Source of the DNA: DATMER01 sp036277235
Lineage (GTDB): Bacteria > Acidobacteriota > Thermoanaerobaculia > Multivoradales > UBA5704
Direction of reading: 5' to 3'
Assembly (NCBI GenBank): GCA_036277235.1
Contig: DASUNJ010000799.1
Span: 1-18,625 of the forward strand
DNA length: 18,625 nucleotides
Positions 1-6,647 of this stretch are shown here, piece after piece. The notes below the pieces were generated by a model. The model was not told the DNA's origin. It saw only the letters and a list, made by a program, of their open reading frames with translations, and did not search any database. Position numbers and translations under genes: made by a program. The number at the start of each line of letters is the position of its first letter. Positions within the stretch are counted from its first letter, which is position 1.

Positions 1-1144
1 CCGGCAGTGGCGCGACGACCGGGCAGCCACCAGGGCAGCCTTGGATCGGTTGCGCTCCAGATCTGTTCCCGTTGGTGCTCCACAGCCTCACGCGGCCCCG
101 GTGCAGGGCGGGGAACACCAGCCTGCGCCCCAGCCAGGCAAGCTTGTCGGCCGTCAGCGGGGCGGCCCGGAACGGGTAGGGATCCGGGAAATCGGTGGCG
201 GCGCGCGTGCCGGCCACGGAGCCGTCGCTGGACCACAGCTCCTCTCCCCGTCCGCCGTCGGCGACGAACCAGGCCCGGCCGCCGAGGCCGGCGAGCAGAG
301 CTTGCGCGCCCGAGGCGGCGGCAAAACGCATCAGGAGCCGCGTGCCGCTCGCCGTGCCGTCGCTGGTCCAGAGCCCACGCGACGCCGGTGGGCCGAAGAA
401 GAAGAGCCGCCCACCCGCGGCGGTCAGGCGCGAGAGGTTGGGCAAACCGTGAAACGCCCGGACCAGCTCGACGCGGCCCGTCTCCGCCGAGGCGCGCCAG
501 AGGCCGCGCGTCGCATGGTTGGTGCCGAGGAAGTAGACCTCGCCGCCGAGCGGCACGAGGTCGCCCTCGACCGCGACCTCCGGATGGAACGGCGCCGTCC
601 CCGTCGTCGTTCCATCGCTGCTCCACAGCTCGCAGTCGTGATGGCCGGTGAGCGAGGAGAAATAGAGCCGCTCGCCCGCCACCGCCGCCGAAGTACAAGC
701 GAAAGGGTAGGAGTCGACAGCAAGAGTTTTCGGAACCCGGAAGGTGCCGGCGGCGGTGCCATCCGTGCGCACCACGTGTGCCACGGTGAAGTCGTATCTC
801 TCCGTGCGCTCCGCGAAGAAGGCGACGTCCTCGCCCTGCCCCAGCGCCACGACCTCGGTGCAGGAGGAATCGCACAAGGTGGCGAGGAGCCGGGTTCCAG
901 CCGCCGTGCCGTCGGTCGCCCACAGGTCACGGCCGGCGGCATAGACCACCCCGCCGCGCAGGCTGGCCATGGCCACGGGGCTGGCGGGAGGGCTCCACGG
1001 AACGGGATCCTCGATGCCCGGCACCGGGCGCGGCTGGCGCAGGGCGGCGGCCGGCGGCGTCTGCGCCTCAATCCCGCCGCACACGAGCAGTGAGAAGAGA
1101 ACGAACGACCGGATCTTCTGGATCACCCGCGGCCCTCGAATCAT
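1..1144 (-). CDS. Secreted ELWxxDGT-repeat protein (3' end outside window)
   Basis: The minus strand is open from an ATG at 1144 to the window edge (381 codons, no stop), so the C-terminus is missing. The N-terminus has a signal peptide: MIRGPRVIQKIRS, then a hydrophobic FVLFSLLVCGGI stretch and a small-residue EAQ. The body is built of spaced repeats of the type (E)LWxxDGTxxGT: LWATDGTAAGT, VRTDGTAAGT, ELWSSDGTTTGT, GLWTSDGTASGT, ELWSSDGSVAGT and degenerate copies. Between them are hydrophobic strands such as RLYFSS, EVYFLG and RLFFFG. This is the pattern of the ELWxxDGT repeat family, thought to fold as beta-propeller-like blades in exported proteins of GC-rich environmental bacteria; substrate and partners are unknown. 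The start is uncertain: GTG at 1126, preceded by GAGGG, would give a shorter n-region. It is transcribed divergently from the SRPBCC gene. Confidence 0.85.
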   Translation of the reverse strand, partial: MIRGPRVIQKIRSFVLFSLLVCGGIEAQTPPAAALRQPRPVPGIEDPVPWSPPASPVAMASLRGGVVYAAGRDLWATDGTAAGTRLLATLCDSSCTEVVALGQGEDVAFFAERTERYDFTVAHVVRTDGTAAGTFRVPKTLAVDSYPFACTSAAVAGERLYFSSLTGHHDCELWSSDGTTTGTAPFHPEVAVEGDLVPLGGEVYFLGTNHATRGLWRASAETGRVELVRAFHGLPNLSRLTAAGGRLFFFGPPASRGLWTSDGTASGTRLLMRFAAASGAQALLAGLGGRAWFVADGGRGEELWSSDGSVAGTRAATDFPDPYPFRAAPLTADKLAWLGRRLVFPALHRGRVRLWSTNGNRSGAQPIQGCPGGCPVVAPLP

Positions 1145-1183
1145 TTCATCACCCGATTCTGGATTCCCTCCAGGGATGACCGG

Positions 1184-1192
1184 ATAGTACCA
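1184..1192 (-). promoter_or_regulatory. Possible extended -10 promoter of the ELWxxDGT gene
   Basis: On the minus strand TGGTACTAT lies about 40 bases before the ATG at 1144, matching an extended -10 (TGnTAnnnT). No good -35 is visible at 17-18 bp, so the call rests on the -10 alone. It sits in the 176-bp divergent gap before the SRPBCC gene, in which I see no other element. Confidence 0.3.
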
Positions 1193-1320
1193 GACCCGCC
1201 GGCCTTTCCCTTCCCTCCTCCCAGTCGGTAGATTCCCCACCCGCCCTTGTCGATTTCCAGGATCGTCGTTCGACCATCCACAGAGGCGTCATCGAACAAC
1301 CAATCGAAAGGAAGACCATC

Positions 1321-1767
1321 ATGCCTACAGGAACCATCCGACTCCACCGAGTTCTCCGCGCCCAACCGGAGCGCGTCTATCGGGCGTTTCTAGACGCCGA
1401 CGCCATGGCCAAGTGGCTCCCGCCCTATGGATTCACCTGCAAGGTTCACCATATGGACGTCAAGGTGGGTGGCACCTACAGAATGTCGTTCACGAACTTC
1501 ACAACGGGCAACGGGCACTCGTTCGGCGGCGAGTATCAAGAGCTCGTGCCGTCCGAGAGAATTCGCTACACCGATCGCTTCGAGGATCCCAACCTGCCCG
1601 GGGAGATGCAGACGACGATCACTCTGAAGCAGGTATCCTGCGGAACGGAGCTCAACATCGTCCAGGAAGGACTACCCGAGGCCATCCCGACCGAGATGTG
1701 TTATCTCGGCTGGCAGGAATCGCTGGCACAGCTTGCGAAGCTTGTAGAGCCCGAGATCCCGGACTAG
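1321..1767 (+). CDS. SRPBCC / AHSA1-family protein
   Basis: A complete 148-aa protein of the START/SRPBCC superfamily, AHSA1 (activator of Hsp90 ATPase homologue 1-like) branch. These are small cytosolic helix-grip proteins that bind hydrophobic ligands; the specific ligand is usually unknown. Family signatures are visible: RVYRAFLDADAMAKWLPP near residues 19-36, VGGTYRMSF at about 57-65, FGGEYQEL, ERIRYTDRFED, and a C-terminal helix carrying GWQESLAQLAKLVEPEI. Length is normal for the family. The start is supported by AAGGAAG about 7 bases upstream of the ATG. The gene stands alone; directly after its stop the 21-bp repeat array begins, and the last codons already fall loosely in the array's register. 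Confidence 0.9.
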   Translation: MPTGTIRLHRVLRAQPERVYRAFLDADAMAKWLPPYGFTCKVHHMDVKVGGTYRMSFTNFTTGNGHSFGGEYQELVPSERIRYTDRFEDPNLPGEMQTTITLKQVSCGTELNIVQEGLPEAIPTEMCYLGWQESLAQLAKLVEPEIPD

Positions 1768-1785
1768 CGAAGCAACGCTGAGCCC

Positions 1786-2436
1786 GGGCTGGCTCGGGCT
1801 GAGCCCCGGGCGGCTCAGGTCCCGGCGTGAACGGCTCGAACCTCGGCACGGACCGCTGAAACCCCGGCGCGGACGGCTCGAGCCGCTGTTTGAACGGCCC
1901 AGGTGGCCGCTTGAAAGCCTCGAATGACGGTACGGACGGTTCCGCCTTCTGTACGAGCCCCTCAAATCCTCATACGGACGGTTCGGACGGCTGTACGGAC
2001 GGTTGAAACCTCGGTATGGACGGTTCGGGGACTCGTACGGACGGTTCCAGCGTCGATACGGACGGTTCACACGAGTGTACGGACGGTTCGGGGATGCGTA
2101 CGGACGGTTGCAGCCGCGGTTTGGACGGTTCAGGCGGAGGTATGAGCGGTTCGGGTATCGCCCTGAACCGTCCGCACCTCCGCTTGAGCCGCCCGTACCG
2201 AGGCCCGAGACGCTCCCGTGGCGGCGCGAACCATCCGTGCCGGCTCCCGGCAGGCTGTGGACAGGGTGCGGACGGCTCGGGCTTCCGCCTGGACGGCTCG
2301 CGCTTTGCTTCGAGCCTCCCGTGCAACCTCCTGAGTCTTTCGTACCGCCGCTCGCGAGGCTCAGTCGGTGCCCCGAACCATCCGTCCGGAGTTTTGGGAG
2401 GGTGCGGAACGCCTCCGGGATTCCGTATGCTTCAGA
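1786..2436. repeat. Array of ~31 degenerate units in strict 21-bp register
   Basis: Splitting the sequence every 21 bp from 1786 puts the same motif at the start of almost every unit, without any insertion or deletion over about 650 bp. The central units (1975-2142) begin with cGGACGGTTC, usually preceded by TA, followed by about 9 variable bases. Flanking units are more degenerate (GAACGGCTC, GAGCGGTTC, GAACCGTCC, GAGCCGCCC, GAACCATCC). Together they fit GRRCSGYYC, a degenerate palindrome equal to its own reverse complement; some units carry the inverted form GAACCGTCC in the same register. The array lies between the stop of the SRPBCC gene and a small membrane protein gene. Long open frames occur on both strands, which any stop-poor repeat with a period divisible by 3 produces; no single frame keeps one clean heptapeptide throughout. 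Function unknown. Confidence 0.85.
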
Positions 2437-2546
2437 CCGAAGGAGGAGACTCCCGAAAAGTCGCAGAAAAGCAGCGTGCTTGTCCGTCTCACGGGACAAG
2501 AGGCCTTGGAAGACCATCCAAGCTCCATCAGAAGGGGGATCCAGCG

Positions 2547-3047
2547 ATGAAATCGGTTGAGGTCATCTACCTTCTCCTGGCAGTCGCCCATCCGTTCACC
2601 GAGCTCGTCGGCGGAACGAAGCTGTGGAAATTCCTGAACCGGGACTACTACCAGCCTCCGCACGAGGACTTTCCGGTCACGAAAACCTCGGGCATTGTGG
2701 GCTCGTTCTTCGTGATGGCGGTGCTCGTCCTTCCGCCCTTCGTTTCCTTCCTGGCATGGTTGGCCCTGGGTCTGGTTGTGGCCGACCTGTACCAGCACGC
2801 GTTCCACACGGTTTCGAGACCGGGTAAGCCGGCTCCCTGGGTCCACCTGATCACCATCGCCGGCACGCTCGTCCTTCTGCTGTGGGCCGCGGGAGGCGTG
2901 TATCGGGAGACCCTCACGATCGGCCGTTTTTCTCTCGTGCTGATTGGAGCGGCGATCATCTTCGGGAACTGGGCGAGAAACTCGTGGCGCGTCAGGCAGA
3001 GGAACCTCGGCGCCGCCTTGCTGCCGACGTCACCTTCCGCACGATGA
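2547..3047 (+). CDS. Small polytopic membrane protein of unknown function
   Basis: A 166-aa protein that I do not recognise. It has about four to five hydrophobic segments: residues 5-22, a long 49-82 stretch (GSFFVMAVLVLPPF, then FLAWLALGLVVADL), 98-116 (ITIAGTLVLLLWAAGG) and 127-142 (SLVLIGAAIIFGNW), and a basic C-terminal tail (RNSWRVRQRNLG), so it is probably an inner-membrane protein. The frame stays open upstream into the 21-bp repeat array, to 2016. I chose the ATG at 2547 because AAGGGGG stands about 10 bases before it and because the protein changes there from low-complexity repeat to normal sequence. Its TGA overlaps the ATG of the next fragment (ATGA at 3044-3047), which suggests translational coupling to a SIR2-like gene that is now truncated. 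Confidence 0.75.
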   Translation: MKSVEVIYLLLAVAHPFTELVGGTKLWKFLNRDYYQPPHEDFPVTKTSGIVGSFFVMAVLVLPPFVSFLAWLALGLVVADLYQHAFHTVSRPGKPAPWVHLITIAGTLVLLLWAAGGVYRETLTIGRFSLVLIGAAIIFGNWARNSWRVRQRNLGAALLPTSPSAR

Positions 3048-3220
3048 GGGAGGCAGACGAGGTGATTACGTCTAACGAGCCTGGCGGTGCCATCCAAGAG
3101 CAGGGTCTTCGGCGCGCCTTCTTTTTCGGTGCAGGAGCTTCGCGTGCCGATGGATTCCCGCTGACACGTGACATCGTCTACGGCGTTGCGGACGTGATCA
3201 CCGGCAAACCCACGGAGTAA
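3044..3220 (+). pseudogene. Truncated SIR2-like domain fragment
   Basis: A 58-codon frame starting in the ATGA overlap with the membrane protein. Residues 25-41, AFFFGAGASRADGFPLT, match the first nucleotide-binding loop of SIR2-like domains (hydrophobic strand, GAGAS, then GxPLT), as found in prokaryotic SIR2 proteins that bind NAD and often act in antiphage defence. Such proteins normally run for several hundred residues. Here a TAA at 3218-3220 ends the frame soon after the motif, so the NAD-hydrolysis residues are absent. The same frame continues for another 50 codons after the TAA (to 3373), which fits decay of a longer gene. It could instead be an intact tiny protein, but the truncated domain makes a remnant more likely. 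Confidence 0.6.
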
Positions 3221-3224
3221 CTCT

Positions 3225-3316
3225 TCAACACTCGCCCGGCACATATTCAGTTGTCGGCCGCGATGAAAAAGGGAGAACTACAGGTTCTCCTTCACACTTA
3301 CCCGGCACGTATTCGG
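3225..3316 (+). repeat. Imperfect direct repeat, 66 bp apart
   Basis: Two 26-bp copies (3225-3250 and 3291-3316) match at about 20 of 26 positions and share the core CCCGGCACrTATTC. The 66-bp spacing is a multiple of 3, so in the frame of the SIR2-like remnant they read as the related peptides NTRPAHIQ and HTYPARIR. This could be an ancient in-frame duplication or a pair of protein-binding sites. Confidence 0.45.
3266..3290 (-). terminator. Rho-independent terminator-like hairpin (minus strand)
   Basis: On the minus strand GGAGAAC-CTGTA-GTTCTCC forms a perfect 7-bp stem with a 5-base loop, followed by CTTTTT. It lies about 260 bp downstream of the minus-strand membrane protein gene ending at 3549 and is the first such signal there. 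On the plus strand the same hairpin lacks a T tract. Confidence 0.5.
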
Positions 3317-3548
3317 GGGACCTATGGCAGGATTTTCCTGCCCTCCTCTACACTCCCCTGGAAACCTATCTAGGGATCTGGAGAAAGGAGGATGTACATC
3401 ATGCCGGACCGATGATGCAGGACTGCAAGTACGTCGACAACTTCAAGAACCTCAAGGACCTAGTGACCGGTCGGGCGGCAGCTTACAAGCTACTCCAGTA
3501 CCGCAGAACGGGCCTACGAGCTGCTACCTGATCTGCGGAGCTAATCAC

Positions 3549-3854
3549 CTAGACGTGCTTGCTTCGAATACTTATGACATCAAGCGCAAAGAGAATTCCA
3601 AAACTAATAAAGGCGAGGACTATGGTCATTGAATGAACTGCAATTATGAGATTTCCTTCCCAGCCATTGATAGCCAGAGCTTTGGTCAACCTATGGAAAG
3701 CAAAGAGGGCTAACCAAAGGCAGGCCGAAATGAAGAAATCGACTAGAAGGGCTATTAGGTAAGGACGGCACCTGCGCCACACCTCACGAAGCAGAAATTC
3801 CCCGGAGGAATTGTCCTGGTGACTGTCCTTCTTGTTGATTCTTCCTGGCCACAC
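3549..3854 (-). CDS. Small two-helix membrane protein, unknown function
   Basis: A 101-aa protein, not recognised. A hydrophilic N-terminus of about 30 residues is followed by two clear membrane segments: about 33-53 (LIALLVDFFISACLWLALFAF) split from about 68-92 (LIIAVHSMTIVLAFISFGIL) by the short loop HRLTKALAINGWEGN, then a short basic tail. The start is a GTG at 3854: AGGGAGG stands about 8 bases upstream, an in-frame stop lies shortly before, and no earlier ATG exists. Base composition is lower in GC than in the flanking conserved genes, as for the rest of the 3.2-5.95 kb patch, which suggests acquisition by transfer. Nothing links it clearly to its neighbours beyond shared strand. Confidence 0.6.
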   Translation of the reverse strand: MWPGRINKKDSHQDNSSGEFLLREVWRRCRPYLIALLVDFFISACLWLALFAFHRLTKALAINGWEGNLIIAVHSMTIVLAFISFGILFALDVISIRSKHV

Positions 3855-3875
3855 AGCACGTTCCTCCCTAAGTGC

Positions 3876-4249
3876 CTACTGACCACCGACGTAGTTGAAG
3901 CAGATCTCTACTCCGATTTGACTGGAACATCTATCCAGGTGAGCGTCAGTCCATGTCCATCTACTGGCGCCCTCGGCCCAAGGACGCTCACCCTCAGGCC
4001 TGCCGTTCGGATCGATGAGGATGCCGCAGTCGCAGCCCCCGGACGCCGCGGTGGCAGGGCGACGCAGTTCCTTGGCCGGCTGCGGGCCGCCGAACCGTAG
4101 ATGCTCCACCCAGTTCCAGAACCGGTCCAGCAGGCCTCCTGGATGGCGAGAGCCCGCTCCACCGGCCTGGCGGCAGCCGGGAGAGCCATGCCGAGGCCGA
4201 CGATCAGGATGAGGGCGAGGGTGAGAACACGATACGAATTGCGGGACAT
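3876..4249 (-). pseudogene. Small secreted Cys-containing protein with apparent frameshift
   Basis: The ATG at 4249 has an excellent ribosome binding site (GAGGAGG, 6-7 bases upstream) and begins a clear signal peptide: MSRNSYR, then VLTLALILIVGLGMALPAAA. The frame reads sensibly through CWTGSGTGWSIYGSAARS to RNCVALPP (near 4050), then turns into Arg/Ala/Ser-rich sequence. In the next frame, from about the same point, a better sequence follows: AASGGCDCGILIDPNGRPEG and a Trp/Cys-containing C-terminus ending CFNYVGGQ at 3876. Joining both frames gives a protein of about 124 aa; the total of 374 nt equals a multiple of 3 minus one, consistent with one lost base near CCACCGCGG. It could be a real inactivation, programmed slippage, or an assembly error. 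If no frameshift exists, the product is the 113-aa frame ending at 3908. Confidence 0.55.
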
Positions 4250-4681
4250 GGCAATCCTCCTCTCCGAGGGTTCGCCGGAGCCCCCATGGCTCCGTGCCCG
4301 CGGAAGTGCTCAGTCTTCAGAAGTTCGCCGGCTGCGCGATTGAAAAACTCTGAAACGGCCTGTAGGGATCATCATCGCAAACAAAAAAACAAATTACCCA
4401 TAGAAAGAATAGCATGGCCCCGTTCCTCTACCTGGGAAGTGCAGCGTTGGGGCCATAGCGAGGACATCTCGCTTGACGCCGGGCCGGCGGGGGTATAGAA
4501 GAAGGATACGTCGTCAATGAAGTGGTAGGCGGTACTTGACCCGGAGCGACCCTCGGCGGGACTCGGAGGGCCTCGTTGAAGTGCCCGTCAGTATCTGGAG
4601 ACCAGGCTGCAGACGGATAGGGAGTGCAGGGCTGGATAGAGAGCCGCGTAGCAGATGCTAGAGCTACTTAGGTGGAAACAG
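4250..4681. other. 432-bp stretch without a recognisable gene
   Basis: Short frames here show no protein-like composition or supported start. It holds the ribosome binding site of the secreted protein (about 4252-4258, minus) and just upstream a perfect 7-bp hairpin, CGGAGCC-CCCAT-GGCTCCG (4276-4294), which would fall in the 5' leader. An A-rich segment follows (about 4376-4410), which may carry the promoter. The half nearest the orphan gene (4480-4680) looks like neither coding sequence nor a known RNA to me; it may be mobile-element debris. Confidence 0.4.
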
Positions 4682-5917
4682 TTAGATTAACTGAAAGGCT
4701 TGTCTTTGACTCACCAACCAAACTTCGGAGAAGTGGCTACTGACATCAAGGGTGGGATGTAGAGAAAACTCGGCTACCACCTTCTCAAGGTCTGTATCTA
4801 AGTCATGGACTGGGGAAATGACAAGATAGCAGGGCTTCGCAGTTGGTGTAGGAGTTTTAATCTTCTGGCGAAGTGTCTTTTGAAGCGATGCATGCATTGC
4901 ATGCGACTGCGTGTCGGTATCGGGCGTCTTTGGGCCAGAGCTGGCGAACGAGCCGTAAGATATACTGGGTCGGCCCTCGGTTGGGCTTAACTTAATCTTC
5001 AGTTTCAAATCGAGATTCTGGAGTGTTACGTTCTCGCTGCGAATGTCAATGTCAACAAGGTTCCTGACTATCCAGTCTGCAATTTCTTCCCGATGCCTTC
5101 TAAGTGAACGCCAGGAACGGGGCTCCTCAATATGGATATGAACAGGAACACCAAGGCGCTGCAGCTGCTGGTCTAAAAATTGTAACATCTGGGCTGATGC
5201 TATGAATTCCTTCGTCCAGGTAGGAGAGGTCCAAGCCTCTGTCATCTCCGCGCCAACGATACATCCTTTTTCATCTTTCAATCTAAAGTCTGGACTCTCA
5301 CCTTTAGCGAAAAACAGCAGCTCGCGGCCCGTGGCAAAGCGAAGTATGTGTAGGAAGGAAAGGAGTTGGTAGAACTCTTCGTCGTTTTGTTCAAAGGTTG
5401 CGCCATGGCGAGATAAGGAACAGGAGTAGGGGGCTGAAAGCTCAACCTTTCTCTCTGTTAGTAGCTCGTTATGGCGCTTAATCCAACCCCATCTCGTTAA
5501 TACCTCGTGTTTCGTCGCCCAGCTTTGCCCATCCAAGAAGTTGTCTACTTCGTCCTGTGAGGTCCTGGCATCAAAGAGCCCAAGCGCAACCAAAGAAAAG
5601 AAGCGGGCATTAAGCAGCATATATGCTCCCTCAAAGGATTCTATCTGATTACCCAATGATAGATACTTCTTAGGGTCCAGCCGCTGCCGGTTGCGGTGTC
5701 GATTCTTGAATAAGCCAATCCAGTAGTCCCATTCGGCAGTGAGCGCACCATAATCCAGGCTGTGAATGAATTCTAGGTGTTTTTCAAGTTGGATGCGGTG
5801 AGACTCGGCAGCTTTGCGCACCAGAGGGTCACTGCTCTCAAATACCGCATTGAGAGAGTCCAGTAAGCGAAGAGGCAACGCCTCAGCATGCAGCAACTCT
5901 ACTCGGAATCCCCTCAT
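4682..5917 (-). CDS. Orphan 411-aa protein with PD-(D/E)xK-like motif
   Basis: A soluble protein I cannot name. The N-terminal half is helical, aromatic-rich and otherwise anonymous. At residues 208-227 it reads SPDFRLKDEKGCIVGAEMTE: an Asp (D210) after Pro, 13 residues, then E224-M-T226. This resembles motifs II/III of PD-(D/E)xK nuclease-like proteins (PDF...G.E.T variants, with the Lys replaced by Thr). A helix follows (EFIASAQMLQFLDQQLQRL), then a strand (VPVHIHIEE), as in that fold, and a C-terminal strand CYLVISPVHDL. A nuclease role is inferred, not shown. GC is clearly lower than in flanking genes and the gene stands alone, which fits a mobile or defence-type accessory gene. ATG 5917 is preferred over TTG 5956 because the latter would lie in the apparent promoter. 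Confidence 0.7.
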   Translation of the reverse strand: MRGFRVELLHAEALPLRLLDSLNAVFESSDPLVRKAAESHRIQLEKHLEFIHSLDYGALTAEWDYWIGLFKNRHRNRQRLDPKKYLSLGNQIESFEGAYMLLNARFFSLVALGLFDARTSQDEVDNFLDGQSWATKHEVLTRWGWIKRHNELLTERKVELSAPYSCSLSRHGATFEQNDEEFYQLLSFLHILRFATGRELLFFAKGESPDFRLKDEKGCIVGAEMTEAWTSPTWTKEFIASAQMLQFLDQQLQRLGVPVHIHIEEPRSWRSLRRHREEIADWIVRNLVDIDIRSENVTLQNLDLKLKIKLSPTEGRPSISYGSFASSGPKTPDTDTQSHAMHASLQKTLRQKIKTPTPTAKPCYLVISPVHDLDTDLEKVVAEFSLHPTLDVSSHFSEVWLVSQRQAFQLI

Positions 5918-5956
5918 GGTCTTTGTATAATACCCTCTTGGTCGTATGGCAAACAA
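5915..5956 (-). promoter_or_regulatory. Promoter of orphan gene, near-leaderless
   Basis: On the minus strand TTGTTT (5951-5956), an 18-bp spacer and TATTAT (5927-5932) form a reasonable sigma70-type promoter. Only 9 bases separate the -10 from the ATG at 5917, so transcription would begin 2-3 bases before the start codon. No Shine-Dalgarno sequence is present in that gap, which fits a leaderless or nearly leaderless mRNA. Confidence 0.5.
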
Positions 5957-6086
5957 AAAGGGGAGGGTTGCCGGAGCCCTACCGCCTTTCCTCCCTGTGA
6001 TCGGGAGGGGTACACGTCTTCCCTGCAGACCAAGTCCCCTTCTTCAGAGCGGACGGTGGCGTCCTTGGGCCCAGAGGCCAGCCGTC

Positions 6087-6647
6087 CTATTCAGAGCGGC
6101 GCAGGATTTCCCGCCAGACCTCCTCCAAGCCGAGCTTGGAGACCCAGTCCTCGATGTAGGAACGGTCGATCTGATCTCCGCTGACCTTGAGGACACCCAC
6201 GATGTCGCGCAGGTGCTTCTCGGAGTGCCCCTCCTGGAAGAACTCCATCTTCTTCAGGATCACGTCCTCGGGAGAGGAAAAGAAAGCCTGAAAGTCCGGC
6301 CCCGGGCTCAGTCGGCGCGCCCGGAGGAAGCGGCTGCGGTCGAGAGGCGAATCCCCGGGGACCATGAAGTCGATCTTCAGCCCCGACCGCGGGTGGATGA
6401 CGTTGAACTGTCCACGGCGGGAGACGGCGCGGCGAGCTGACTCCTCGCTCAGGTAGAAGTCGTCCTCGGGAAACGCAGCGCAGAAGGCGGAGATCTTGCC
6501 CGGAGGAAGGTCGACGACGATGTCGATGTCGTTCGTGAAGCGCGGCTCGCCGAAGAAGATGGTCGCCATGGAGCCCGTCACGAAGTAACGGATCCCCAGT
6601 TTCTCCAGGGTTCCGGCGACGAAACGGAGCAGCTCAGACGTTTCCAT
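6087..6647 (-). CDS. Nucleotidyltransferase (AbiEii/DUF6036-like)
   Basis: A 186-aa protein of the DNA polymerase beta-like nucleotidyltransferase superfamily. Residues 21-46, from YFVTGSMATIFFGEPRF to TNDIDIVVD, hold the hallmark: a GS loop (G25-S26), then the acidic pair D40-x-D42 on a strand. A third acidic residue, D93, follows in GLKIDFMV. These three Asp residues are the expected metal-binding triad. The C-terminal half (SSPEDVILKKMEFFQEGHSEKHLRDIVGVL, read in pieces) is the helical part typical of AbiEii-like and DUF6036 proteins, several of which act as toxin-like enzymes that modify RNA or protein. Its ATG overlaps the preceding 69-aa gene by 14 bases, so the two are coupled. Whether it is a toxin is inference. 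Confidence 0.8.
   Translation of the reverse strand: METSELLRFVAGTLEKLGIRYFVTGSMATIFFGEPRFTNDIDIVVDLPPGKISAFCAAFPEDDFYLSEESARRAVSRRGQFNVIHPRSGLKIDFMVPGDSPLDRSRFLRARRLSPGPDFQAFFSSPEDVILKKMEFFQEGHSEKHLRDIVGVLKVSGDQIDRSYIEDWVSKLGLEEVWREILRRSE

Larger units (their letters stand above)
3221..3548 (+). other. Gene-free stretch, possible decayed continuation of SIR2-like gene
   Basis: No intact gene is visible. In the frame of the SIR2-like fragment 50 codons are open after the TAA (including AAMKKGELQVLLHTYPARIR), up to a TAG at 3371. A second plus-strand frame then reads plausible protein (DLWQDFPALLYTPLETYLG, later YVDNFKNLKDLVTGRAAAYK) until a TGA near 3530. The handover between frames suggests an eroded coding sequence, but I cannot assign these pieces to a family. 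A direct repeat and a minus-strand terminator-like hairpin lie inside. Confidence 0.35.

Noticed and set aside
1786..2436. CRISPR array
   Set aside because: Units are 21 bp in total with a 9-12 bp degenerate core; there are no 23-47 bp near-identical repeats, no spacers of about 30 bp and no cas genes.
1672..2517. 281-codon minus-strand frame spanning the 21-bp array (NRPYxxx heptads)
   Set aside because: It overlaps the SRPBCC gene, ends in non-repeat sequence antisense to it, has only a weak ribosome binding site, and several other frames of the array are equally open. A stop-poor repeat with a period divisible by 3 explains it.
4286..4498. 70-codon plus-strand frame in the gene-free stretch
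   Set aside because: No ribosome binding site, no protein-like composition, and it runs across the leader of the minus-strand secreted protein.
5990..6008. CCTCCC-GGGAGG hairpin as terminator of the nucleotidyltransferase pair
   Set aside because: The stem is only 6 bp and is not followed by a T tract on the minus strand.
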